DNA from: Sediminibacterium ginsengisoli
Lineage (GTDB): Bacteria > Bacteroidota > Bacteroidia > Chitinophagales > Chitinophagaceae
DNA length: 48,668 bases
Direction: 5' to 3'
Assembly (NCBI GenBank): GCA_945865545.1
Contig: CAMBEQ010000018.1
Span: 1 to 48,668 of the forward strand
Below are positions 1 through 8,017 of this stretch, piece by piece. A program made the position numbers and the translations under genes. Below the pieces are notes generated by a model that searched no databases, was not told the DNA's origin, and worked only from the letters and a program-made list of their open reading frames with translations. Position 1 is the stretch's first letter. Every line of letters starts with the position of its first letter.

Positions 1-1152
1 TATACTGGTGCTGCTGATGTGGCAGCGCATACGGGGGATCAAGGTTATCTAACTGCCATGCGAAGAGTATGGGAGGATGTAGTATTTAGAAATATGTATA
101 TAACTGGAGGTATAGGCTCTGCAGGAAGCAATGAAGGTTTTTCACAAGACTATGATTTACCTAATGAGCAAGCTTATTGTGAAACCTGTGCTTCGGTGGG
201 GATGGTATTTTGGAACCAAAGAATGAATAGTTTAACAGGCAGCGCAGAATATATTGATGTTTTAGAAAGAAGCTTGTATAATGGAGCGTTGGATGGTTTG
301 TCTTTAAGTGGAGATCGGTTTTTTTATGGAAATCCTTTGGCCTCTTCTGGAAAAAATGCAAGAAAAGAATGGTTTGGTACTGCTTGTTGTCCCTCCAATA
401 TTGCCAGGCTTATTGCATCATTGGGCAATTATATTTATGGCTATACTTATGGTAAAATATATGTGAATTTATTTGTAGGAAGTAATACAACTTTCAAAGT
501 GGCCAATGGAGATTTGCAATTTACAATGGCTACAAATTATCCTTGGGAAGGTTCTATGAAATGTACTTTGAATATGAAGAAGAAAATAAATATTCCTATT
601 GCATTTAGAATACCAGGTTGGGCAAATGGAATAGTTGCCCCTGGTAATTTATACCAATTTGAAAATACTTCTGTAATAACAAAACCTATATTATTACTAA
701 ATGGAAAAGAAGTAGCCTATCAAATAGAAAATGGGTATGCTATTATTGCACAAGAATGGAAAAATAATGATGTAGTAGAGTATCAATTACCCATGACAAT
801 TAATAAAATTAAAGCAAGAGATGAATTATTGCAGGACAATGGGCGTGTAGCACTTCAAAGAGGACCCATTGTATATTGTATAGAAGGGGCAGATAATAAT
901 GGTAAAGCTTGGAATATCATAGCACCTCAATCAATAAATTTTACTGCTGAAAACTTTTCAATACTGGACGAGAAAGTAGTAAGTTTAGTCGCTAATTTAC
1001 CTGTTATCCAAATTAATGACGATGGCTTATCTGCACAAACAATAGTACAGAAAGTTAGAGCTATTCCATATTATACATGGTGTAATAGAGGTAGTAATGC
1101 GATGCAGGTTTGGTTACCCACCACTTTGAAAAATGAAAAGTTAAACTATTAA
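1..1152 (+). CDS. GH127 beta-L-arabinofuranosidase, C-terminal part (5' end outside window)
   Basis: The frame is open from the first base, so the gene starts upstream and about 383 codons of the 3' end are present. Glycoside hydrolase family 127 removes beta-L-arabinofuranose from plant glycans and glycoproteins. Known members use a Cys nucleophile held in a Zn-Cys3-Glu site. That site is visible: Glu and Cys of the ETC motif at bases 181-189, and the CC pair of TACCPSN at about 385-390. The neighbouring ITGGIGS and NEQAYCETCA stretches are also typical. The remainder is the beta-rich C-terminal part. The next gene is convergent, 14 bp away. Family assignment is strong; the exact substrate is inferred from the family. 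Confidence 0.88.
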   Translation, partial: YTGAADVAAHTGDQGYLTAMRRVWEDVVFRNMYITGGIGSAGSNEGFSQDYDLPNEQAYCETCASVGMVFWNQRMNSLTGSAEYIDVLERSLYNGALDGLSLSGDRFFYGNPLASSGKNARKEWFGTACCPSNIARLIASLGNYIYGYTYGKIYVNLFVGSNTTFKVANGDLQFTMATNYPWEGSMKCTLNMKKKINIPIAFRIPGWANGIVAPGNLYQFENTSVITKPILLLNGKEVAYQIENGYAIIAQEWKNNDVVEYQLPMTINKIKARDELLQDNGRVALQRGPIVYCIEGADNNGKAWNIIAPQSINFTAENFSILDEKVVSLVANLPVIQINDDGLSAQTIVQKVRAIPYYTWCNRGSNAMQVWLPTTLKNEKLNY

Positions 1153-1166
1153 AGGTTAAACTTAAC

Positions 1167-2327
1167 TTAATTAATTTCTAACTCTTCTTTACTTAGAAAC
1201 TTAGGAAAAGGTTTATGTGGATCTGCTTGGTACCAAAATACGACCGAACTAATGTCTGATTTTTGTGCCAAGTATTTTCCATTGTCTCTCCAGCCTAAAT
1301 CTTGAATGGTCACTTTTAAGTTTTTGTCAAATCGAATGGGATCCATAATATGCCAGCGATACATTCCAAAACGATGTTGTGATTTATAAGTGCCATCTGG
1401 CCTAATCACTTGGTGTAGTCCTGTATAAGGGTTTGAAAATTCTATGTACTTATTAGCAATCTCAAAATCATAAGACCCACAGAAATAATCTTCCGTGCCT
1501 GTTCCATTGATGGTTGGAAACTGGGTATCCCCATCTAAAAAGAATTTAATTTCTCCTTCCCCCCACCAGCCATTGTTTTTCACCCCCCAAGCCATATATA
1601 CACCAACATATTGTCCCTTGCCTTCAATTCCATCTACAATGGTGTAGTTGGAGCCATTGGTTGGATATTCATGTCTAAATTGAGCATGGAAATAAGCAGC
1701 ATCAGAAGGTACTTCCGTTAAGGTATAATCTACTTGATAAAATAAAGTCATGGCATCTTTTTCATTGATGTTTTCCATGGTAATTTTACACTTTTTTCTA
1801 AAAGGCATTGGCCAATAACAATTAAAAGCACTACCTGGATTTACCGTAACCGCTAATGAATTAATAGGAGCGTATACATTCCATCCCATTCCAAAAAAAT
1901 CTCCAATAGGCGATTCCACAGAGGGTTCTTTTTCATCATCCCAATAAATACGTATAATAGTATAACGCCAATTACCGGTGGGGGTCATCCAAATATGTTG
2001 AATGGCACCAGGCCCTTCCATTTCGGCTATAGTAATGGTTTCACCAGCAGCAATTTTAATATAAGGGTTCACCTTCCAACCCTGACCTAAGTCTGCAGCA
2101 TTTCGAGCTGCATTGGCTTTATTTTTAATTGAAGCGTCTTCTAATTTAGCCATTCCTCCTTTACCTTTTTCCCCAGTAAAATTCTCAGGACTAATTGATC
2201 TTGTTTTAGCAGGGGACAATCTGAAGAGATTCCCTAAATTCATATCAAGGCCATTAAAAGAGCTTTGAGCAAATAGGGTGGCATGGGTAAATGCAAGCAT
2301 GATTGTCAATACAAAAAAACGTTTCAT
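1167..2327 (-). CDS. DUF2961 / GH172 family secreted protein
   Basis: This 386-residue protein has a Sec signal peptide at residues 1-21 (ending ATLFAQ), so it is exported. The body matches DUF2961, now glycoside hydrolase family 172. Recognisable stretches are EMEGPGAIQHIWMT, IYWDDEKEPSVESPIGDFFG, GTGTEDYFCGSYDF and a C-terminal DLGWRDNGKY. Characterised GH172 enzymes act on furanosides (difructose dianhydride, arabinofuranosides), and family members often assemble as trimers or larger. Position beside a GH127 arabinofuranosidase fits breakdown of arabinose-containing glycans, but that is inference. No regulatory protein or SusC/SusD pair is in view. Confidence 0.85.
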   Translation of the reverse strand: MKRFFVLTIMLAFTHATLFAQSSFNGLDMNLGNLFRLSPAKTRSISPENFTGEKGKGGMAKLEDASIKNKANAARNAADLGQGWKVNPYIKIAAGETITIAEMEGPGAIQHIWMTPTGNWRYTIIRIYWDDEKEPSVESPIGDFFGMGWNVYAPINSLAVTVNPGSAFNCYWPMPFRKKCKITMENINEKDAMTLFYQVDYTLTEVPSDAAYFHAQFRHEYPTNGSNYTIVDGIEGKGQYVGVYMAWGVKNNGWWGEGEIKFFLDGDTQFPTINGTGTEDYFCGSYDFEIANKYIEFSNPYTGLHQVIRPDGTYKSQHRFGMYRWHIMDPIRFDKNLKVTIQDLGWRDNGKYLAQKSDISSVVFWYQADPHKPFPKFLSKEELEIN

Positions 2328-2457
2328 AGCGGTAGGTTTAATATACCCAAATTAGATTAAATAGTTTAGAAATAGTAACAAAAAACAGAAAGGAGGCAAA
2401 ATAAATTAGTTATATTTAGTTTTAGAATGTAAGTATCAGTTAATTAAACAGTTAAGA

Positions 2458-4554
2458 ATGAAAAATATAGTTTCCTTTATTTTGACAGCCATTATAATAA
2501 GTATTTCCTATGATGGAAATGCACAAGTAAGTAAAGCACCAGCTTATCCCTTAATAACCCATAACCCGTATTTTAGTATTTGGTCTTTTTCAGATCAATT
2601 AAATGAGTCTACTACAAAACATTGGACGGGTAAACCCAATTCAATACTTGGTTTAATAAAAGTAGATGGCAAAGTATATCGTTTTTTAGGAATGGAAGAC
2701 ACTCTAAATACATTATCCATTCAGCTTGCGAAACAAGAATCTATTGATATGAGTGCCACTGAAACTAAATATGTATTCACATGTGGAGGTGTTCAATTAA
2801 GCCTAAGTTTTACTTCTCCTTTAATCATTAATGATTTGTCTATCTTATCAAGACCAGTCACTTATATTAGCATGAGGACAAAATCTATAGATGGTAAAAA
2901 ACATCAAACTAGTTTATTAGTAGGGGTATCCTCCTTATTGGCAGCGAATACTTCTCAACAAGAAATGAAAGCTAACGCCTATACATCTAACCAATTGAAT
3001 ATTTTAAAAGTAGGAACTGTAGAACAACCTATTTTACAAAAAACTGGAGATAATTTAAGAATAGATTGGGGTTATGCTTATATCGCAGCCAATAAGAATA
3101 CATCTGTACAAACTATTGCCAATATTTTTGATGTTGCCAATGCATTGGGAAGTTCAGCAAATGTCTCTGCAAAAAACACAACGGAAGTGAAAGGTAAAAA
3201 TTTATTTTTAAACACTTTATTTAAAGAGGAAACAATAGACGAACAAGAAAAGAATCATTTATTATTGGTCGGCTATGATGAATTATATGCAATACAGTAC
3301 TTCAAAGAAAATTTAAAGCCTTGGTGGAAATTAGATCCTACTATGACCATGGATAAACTATTACAATTAGCCAATACACAATACAATGAAGTGATTCAAA
3401 AATGTAAGCAAATTGATAAAATAATTTACAATGATGCCCTTTCAGCTGGCGGCGAAAATTATGCAAAACTTTGTATTACTGCTTATAGACAAGCCATATC
3501 CGCACATAATTTAGTTAAGAGTAAACAAAATGGTGAATTACTCTTTTTATCTAAAGAAAATTTTAGCAATGGCAGTATTAATACCGTGGATGTTACTTAT
3601 CCAAGTGCGCCTCTGTTTTTAGCCTATAATCCAGCGCTTATGAAAGGAATGTTAAATGGTATATTTTATTTCAGTGAAAAAAGTGGATTGTATAAACAAC
3701 CTTATGCAGCGCACGATTTAGGCACCTATCCCATAGCCAATGGTCAAACTTATCCTGAAGGCATGCCGGTAGAAGAGTCGGGGAATATGACCATTTTAGC
3801 TGGAGCCATTGCAAAAGCAACTGGCAATGCGAATTATGCTAAAGCACATTGGGCAACCCTTACACAATGGGTACAATTTTTAGAAAAAGAAGGATTGGAT
3901 CCTGTGAATCAATTATGTACAGATGACTTTGCTGGTCATTTAGCCCGCAATGCTAATTTGGCAATAAAAGCAATAGTGGGGATACGTTGTTATGCGATGT
4001 TGGCAGAACAATTAGGAAAAAAAGATATAGCTAGCAAGTATATAAAAATTGCTAATGAAATGGCTATTAAATGGCAGGACTTAGCCAATGCGGGCGATCA
4101 TTATGCCTTAACCTATAATGATAAAAATACTTGGAGTCAAAAATACAATATGGTTTGGGATAAACTTTTTGGATTTAATTTATTCCCTCAAAAAGTATAC
4201 GATAAAGAAGTAGCTTATTATTTAACCAAACAAAATGAATTTGGTTTACCATTAGATAGTCGTAAAACTTATACAAAGTCCGATTGGATTGCTTGGACTG
4301 CTACCTTAACAAATAATCAAGCCGATTTTGACAAATTAATTAATCCTGTATATAAATTTTCAACCAATACGCCAACCAGAGTTCCATTGAGTGATTGGCA
4401 TGAAACGACCAATGGCAAACAAATTGGTTTTCAAGCTAGAAGTGTAGTAGGGGGATACTCCATTAAAGTATTACAGGAAAAATGGAATAGTGCGCAGGCG
4501 ACCATTCCTGTAAAAGGCAATGGGTATTATTCTGGAAAAAAAAAGTCCAACTAA
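2458..4554 (+). CDS. Glutaminase-like secreted protein (DUF4964/DUF5127/DUF4965/DUF1793)
   Basis: The first 22 residues form a signal peptide (ending DGNAQ). An N-terminal DUF4964-like stretch (YPLITHNPYFSIWSFSDQLN), a central DUF5127-type beta region, a DUF4965 helix (AGGENYAKLCITAYRQ) and an all-alpha DUF1793-type domain (AAHDLGTYPIANGQ, EESGNMTILAGAIAK, CTDDFAGHLARNANLAIKAI) follow in order. Fungal relatives are called glutaminase A; the bacterial activity is unproven and a glycan substrate is equally possible. The zero frame stops at 4554 just after an A9 tract that contains A AAA AAG in register. In the -1 frame the polypeptide continues into DUF5077-DUF3472, so the real product may be about 1,090 residues. 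Confidence 0.82.
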   Translation: MKNIVSFILTAIIISISYDGNAQVSKAPAYPLITHNPYFSIWSFSDQLNESTTKHWTGKPNSILGLIKVDGKVYRFLGMEDTLNTLSIQLAKQESIDMSATETKYVFTCGGVQLSLSFTSPLIINDLSILSRPVTYISMRTKSIDGKKHQTSLLVGVSSLLAANTSQQEMKANAYTSNQLNILKVGTVEQPILQKTGDNLRIDWGYAYIAANKNTSVQTIANIFDVANALGSSANVSAKNTTEVKGKNLFLNTLFKEETIDEQEKNHLLLVGYDELYAIQYFKENLKPWWKLDPTMTMDKLLQLANTQYNEVIQKCKQIDKIIYNDALSAGGENYAKLCITAYRQAISAHNLVKSKQNGELLFLSKENFSNGSINTVDVTYPSAPLFLAYNPALMKGMLNGIFYFSEKSGLYKQPYAAHDLGTYPIANGQTYPEGMPVEESGNMTILAGAIAKATGNANYAKAHWATLTQWVQFLEKEGLDPVNQLCTDDFAGHLARNANLAIKAIVGIRCYAMLAEQLGKKDIASKYIKIANEMAIKWQDLANAGDHYALTYNDKNTWSQKYNMVWDKLFGFNLFPQKVYDKEVAYYLTKQNEFGLPLDSRKTYTKSDWIAWTATLTNNQADFDKLINPVYKFSTNTPTRVPLSDWHETTNGKQIGFQARSVVGGYSIKVLQEKWNSAQATIPVKGNGYYSGKKKSN
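4539..4545 (+). other. A AAA AAG slippery heptamer inside an A9 tract
   Basis: Nine A residues run from 4536 to 4544, followed by GTCC. In the zero frame of the upstream gene the codons are GGA AAA AAA AAG, so A AAA AAG sits in the register needed for tandem -1 slippage, as in E. coli dnaX. Slipping back one base avoids the stop at 4552-4554 and opens the frame to 5714. No strong downstream stem-loop was seen; the following sequence is purine-rich (AGGAGGAGG at 4561-4569). A one-base error in the homopolymer would give the same picture. Confidence 0.5.
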
Positions 4555-5714
4555 AAGAAGAGGAGGAGGAAATAATTCAGAAAACACTTGAAAGCAAACA
4601 GGAAAGTTTAAAAATTTATTTTTATCCTCAACAAAAAGGAGAAATTCAAATTCATTTAAACATTAAACCCATTGCTACAGCTTCTTCTTTTGTAATTAGC
4701 ATAGATGGCTCAAATCAATGGAATGAAATAAATATTCCGGCGCATTCCCTAAATACGAGCATCCCAGTAGGTAAATATTTTATTCCTTCTGCTTCTTATC
4801 ATTATATAAAAGTAAAGGGTAATAACAAAATTAGTGAAGCCTATCCAGAAATTGAATCCTTGCAAATAGATGCAATTACTCCCAATGAAATCAAGTATAA
4901 TAAAAGTGTTTATTTAGCAGCACCTTCTACCCATTTACGCTATATAGTACCTGGAGATAGTGTAGTGAAATGGTTCTATACTGAAGTCATGGTTCCTAAG
5001 GAAGTAGAAAATTCTATTCATGCTTATTATGAGACCAATGGATTCCATAGTGGTTATGGCGGTATTCAAATAAATAATGAAAAAGAAAGAAGGTTTATTT
5101 TTTCCGTTTGGAGTTTATATAAAACTGATAATCCTAAAGAAATTCCTTCAGCATATGCAGTCAATTTAAAAGCCAAAGGAAATCAAGTTTCTTCAGGTGA
5201 TTTTGGCAATGAAGGATCAGGTGGGCATAGCCATTTAGTATTTCCTTGGAAAGTGAATCAAACCTATCGATTTTTAACTGGCATTACTTCTATGGCTGGA
5301 GACAGCGCAACTTATATTGGTTATTATGCAACCCCAGAGGATAATTATACATGGCATTTATTATCAGAATGGACACAAAACAAAACAGATACCAAAACCG
5401 GTTTCAAACATTTGTATTCATTTGTAGAAAATTTTGGTAACAATGGGGATGATTATTTTAAAGCCTATTATGGGAATCAATGGATTCTAACTCCATCAGG
5501 CAATTGGGTTGAACTGAATCAAGCCAAATTTACTACAACTGCTCATCCCCGAAAACATCAACGATATGATTATGGAGCAGGAGTAGAAGGAAATTTATTT
5601 TATATGTATTCCGGAGGGTTTACACATTTAAAGAATATAGATGCAGGGGATGTAATTACAAGAAAATTAAATGGGAAGCGTCCCGTTATTGATTTTTCTT
5701 CCTTGAAGAAATAA
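4545..5714 (+). CDS. DUF5077-DUF3472 protein, apparent -1 frame continuation of the preceding gene
   Basis: The frame is open from 4491. From 4545 it encodes a short Glu-rich linker, a DUF5077-like beta domain to about base 4880 (SSFVISIDGS, GKYFIPSASYHYIKVKG), then DUF3472 (APSTHLRYIVP, HAYYETNGFHSGYGGIQIN, HSHLVFPWKVNQTYRFL, YYATPEDNYTWHLLSEW). DUF5077-DUF3472 is a common pairing in exported Bacteroidota proteins, but here there is no signal peptide and no ATG before the domains. The first NTG codon is TTG at 4860, already past DUF5077. This points to synthesis as the C-terminal half of a fusion. An ATT at 4575 behind AGGAGGAGG is a weak alternative start. The last 29 bp overlap the convergent cytochrome gene. 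Confidence 0.72.
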   Translation, partial: VQLKEEEEEIIQKTLESKQESLKIYFYPQQKGEIQIHLNIKPIATASSFVISIDGSNQWNEINIPAHSLNTSIPVGKYFIPSASYHYIKVKGNNKISEAYPEIESLQIDAITPNEIKYNKSVYLAAPSTHLRYIVPGDSVVKWFYTEVMVPKEVENSIHAYYETNGFHSGYGGIQINNEKERRFIFSVWSLYKTDNPKEIPSAYAVNLKAKGNQVSSGDFGNEGSGGHSHLVFPWKVNQTYRFLTGITSMAGDSATYIGYYATPEDNYTWHLLSEWTQNKTDTKTGFKHLYSFVENFGNNGDDYFKAYYGNQWILTPSGNWVELNQAKFTTTAHPRKHQRYDYGAGVEGNLFYMYSGGFTHLKNIDAGDVITRKLNGKRPVIDFSSLKK

Positions 5715-6666
5715 TAGGTTCAAATGGCCCATATTTATGTTGAATCTCAGAAAATGAATCTGAATAAGGACCAAAGGGGTAGTCGATAGGTTTAGATGAC
5801 AATACTGGCCAATCTTTAGATTTGTCTTTGGTAGGTCTAGGTTGAGAATTGATGAATGCTGCCACATCCCAGGAAGCTTGATTGGTTAATGTGGGCGTAT
5901 GATAATTAATGCCATTGGGCATATTATTTTTGATAAAACCTGCTAATTTAGAAATTTGAAACAATCCTGCCGCATCGTTATAACTATGCTTACCCCATAC
6001 TGGCGGATAGGTATACATTTTTTCAGTACTATCTAATACGCCCTCCCCATTTACTCCATGACATTTTTGACAATTTTGTATATAAACAATCTTCCCCTGT
6101 TTAGGGTTGGCTGAAGAAGATAAATAAGGTAATATTTCTATGCCAGAACCATTTACTTTTTTCCCTTTTGGTACCTCAGAACCCAGCCATACTATATAAG
6201 CATAAATGGCTTTCATTTCTTTTGAACCAGTATCCAAAGCGTTCCCATTTAAACTACGTTCCATACAATCATTTACTCTTTTATATATAGTTTCTATACT
6301 GCCCGATCTATCTCTAAATTTTGGATAAGTAGAAAAAACAGATCCATAATTTAATCCCCAAGGTTTAGTACCCGCTTCTAAATGACAATTTTGGCAGTTC
6401 ATTCCATTGGTAGTATGTTGAACGGTACCTTTTGGCCCCAGGTAGAGCGCAGTATGAGCGATTAACTCATAACCATATTGAATTAATTCCCCATTTTTAT
6501 TAGTGTATGTTGGAATTTGAAAATGGGAAGGCCCCACCCAGGTAGTTAATTTTTCAGAAACGTTAACTGTTATTCTATGATCACTATTTTTCACATTAAA
6601 GAAAAATCGATAAAGTGAAATAATAACAATGACTATCAAAAATACAAGTAATACTTTCTTAAACAT
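5686..6666 (-). CDS. Dihaem cytochrome c, thiosulfate dehydrogenase (TsdA)-like
   Basis: This 326-residue protein has an N-terminal hydrophobic segment (residues 4-23) with no obvious cleavage site, so it is probably anchored and faces the periplasm. Two haem-binding motifs are present: CQNCH at 91-95 and CQKCH at 199-203. Between them is RVNDCMERSLNG with Cys134, the segment that in TsdA and SoxA-type cytochromes supplies an unusual Cys haem ligand. Met249 (NNMPNG) is a candidate distal ligand of the second haem. TsdA joins two thiosulfates to tetrathionate or runs the reverse reaction. It is last in a minus-strand series after a DsrE-like gene 33 bp upstream. A general dihaem electron carrier is the alternative. 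Confidence 0.75.
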   Translation of the reverse strand: MFKKVLLVFLIVIVIISLYRFFFNVKNSDHRITVNVSEKLTTWVGPSHFQIPTYTNKNGELIQYGYELIAHTALYLGPKGTVQHTTNGMNCQNCHLEAGTKPWGLNYGSVFSTYPKFRDRSGSIETIYKRVNDCMERSLNGNALDTGSKEMKAIYAYIVWLGSEVPKGKKVNGSGIEILPYLSSSANPKQGKIVYIQNCQKCHGVNGEGVLDSTEKMYTYPPVWGKHSYNDAAGLFQISKLAGFIKNNMPNGINYHTPTLTNQASWDVAAFINSQPRPTKDKSKDWPVLSSKPIDYPFGPYSDSFSEIQHKYGPFEPIISSRKKNQ

Positions 6667-6699
6667 ATGAATGGATGAATGAGAATAGGTTTTTTTAAA

Positions 6700-7143
6700 T
6701 TAATTAACCCCAGCTTTTAAATAGCTCCAGCCAGCTTCTTGTTTAATAACCACTTCAGCCACTCCAGAAGGAACAGTAGTAGCTTCTATTACTAAATCGG
6801 CTTTTAGTATATGGTATTTTCTCATAGAGTTTTCACAGGCTATAAAACTAACTCCTGTTTTGGCAAGTTCAGTAATATCTTTGGCCATAGGGGTTTTACT
6901 GGCTACTAATAAGTTTAAAGCTAATCCATGAATTACTACTTCTACGTTTAAATGTGCTGGCCATATCTTTTGTAAATTTTTTATATTACCCATGGTGGCA
7001 TTCCATGCAAGGGTGTCTGCGGTATTTAATTGAATAACAATTTTGTGTTCTGTAGATTGAGCAGTATTAGTAGTTTGTGCATTTAGCATGCTAGAAAATA
7101 ATAGGAAGCAAATAAATAGTAAAACCAAATTGTTGTTTTTCAT
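6700..7143 (-). CDS. Exported DsrE-family protein
   Basis: A signal peptide (residues 1-22, ending LNAQ) precedes a compact DsrE-like alpha/beta domain: KIVIQLNTADTLAWNATMGNIKNL, VEVVIHGLALNLL, and GVSFIACENSMRKYHI. Cys103 in ACENSM is at the place where many DsrE-type proteins carry their conserved cysteine. DsrE/DsrF/TusD relatives bind or transfer sulfane sulfur, usually in the cytoplasm; this one is exported. It lies between an unknown exported protein and a TsdA-like cytochrome in the same direction with gaps of 27 and 33 bp, which suggests co-transcription and a role in periplasmic sulfur chemistry. The domain call is firm, the function is inference. Confidence 0.8.
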   Translation of the reverse strand: MKNNNLVLLFICFLLFSSMLNAQTTNTAQSTEHKIVIQLNTADTLAWNATMGNIKNLQKIWPAHLNVEVVIHGLALNLLVASKTPMAKDITELAKTGVSFIACENSMRKYHILKADLVIEATTVPSGVAEVVIKQEAGWSYLKAGVN

Positions 7144-7170
7144 AAAGTTTAATTTAAAAATATTTTAGAG

Positions 7171-7923
7171 CTAAAGGGAAATTTGTTGGTTGTAAAAATT
7201 TAAAAATTCAATATAATCTTTTATATTTTTTAATTTATTTTTTTTCTTTTTGAATTCTTCAATAATTAATTTATTAGGCAAAAGTGCATATAATTCTAAC
7301 TGATCCAATTTTCTTAGCTTTTCAATACTAGTAGGGGTATATTTTAAATAATAAAAAGTATTTTCAGAAAAAGCATTTATTTTAATGGTACCAAATAAAG
7401 AATCTTTTCTAATAACCGTATTTACATTTTGTTTTAATAATTGAACTTTACCTTCATTTAAAACCTGAACAAATTGATGTGGTCTTAAAATATTTTTAGA
7501 ATCGGTAAATCCTTTTTCTAAGTTTACTTCTTTTAGACCCTCGACGCTATCCAATAGGAGGGTTACTCTTTTTAACACTTCTTTATTAGCCACCAATTCA
7601 GTTTCTTTTTCGTCTAAAAAATGTATTTGATCTGAATAGGAATTGTATTTTACCATGATGGTTGCAATAGGATGCAATCCAATATCATAAAGAATGGCTT
7701 TACGCCAATCCCCCAATAGAAAAGGAGTACCAGAAATATCCGAATACCTCATCCCTTTAGTCAATCCATCTACATCATAGGCACCAAAAGGGTCAATATT
7801 GTAAGCTATATTAGCTGTTTTGAAATTAGACATTTCAGCGTTACTAGTATTCCCAGAGGCACTTTGACTGTGTAAATTGATAAAAATCAACAGAAAAAAT
7901 GTCAAAGAAATTACATTTTTCAT
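7171..7923 (-). CDS. Exported protein of unknown function
   Basis: I do not recognise a family. The 250-residue product has a signal peptide (about residues 1-19, MKNVISLTFFLLIFINLHSQ). A mixed region follows with NIDPFGAYDVDGLTKGMRYSDISGTPFLLGDW, then GLHPIATIMVKYNSYSDQIHFL, which looks like beta structure. The C-terminal third is Lys-rich and probably helical (EEFKKKKNKLKNIKDYIEFLNFYNQQ). No cysteines occur after the signal peptide, so it carries no haem and no thiol. It is first in the apparent operon with the DsrE-like and TsdA-like genes. The gene is A+T-rich, like its neighbours. Confidence 0.75.
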   Translation of the reverse strand: MKNVISLTFFLLIFINLHSQSASGNTSNAEMSNFKTANIAYNIDPFGAYDVDGLTKGMRYSDISGTPFLLGDWRKAILYDIGLHPIATIMVKYNSYSDQIHFLDEKETELVANKEVLKRVTLLLDSVEGLKEVNLEKGFTDSKNILRPHQFVQVLNEGKVQLLKQNVNTVIRKDSLFGTIKINAFSENTFYYLKYTPTSIEKLRKLDQLELYALLPNKLIIEEFKKKKNKLKNIKDYIEFLNFYNQQISL

Positions 7924-8017
7924 AACTTGTTATTGTATCTATAAATATATCGATTTTTTTAGTAAAATGAATACCCAATAGGTAGTAATTTTTACAATAA
8001 ATTATTAAACATCAAAA

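Noticed and set aside
4860..5714. Stand-alone DUF3472 gene starting at TTG 4860
   Set aside because: This start would cut off the DUF5077 domain encoded in the same frame just upstream and leave no export signal.
1..5714. Full polysaccharide utilisation locus
   Set aside because: No SusC, SusD, sensor or sigma/anti-sigma gene is in view, so only a group of secreted enzymes can be claimed.
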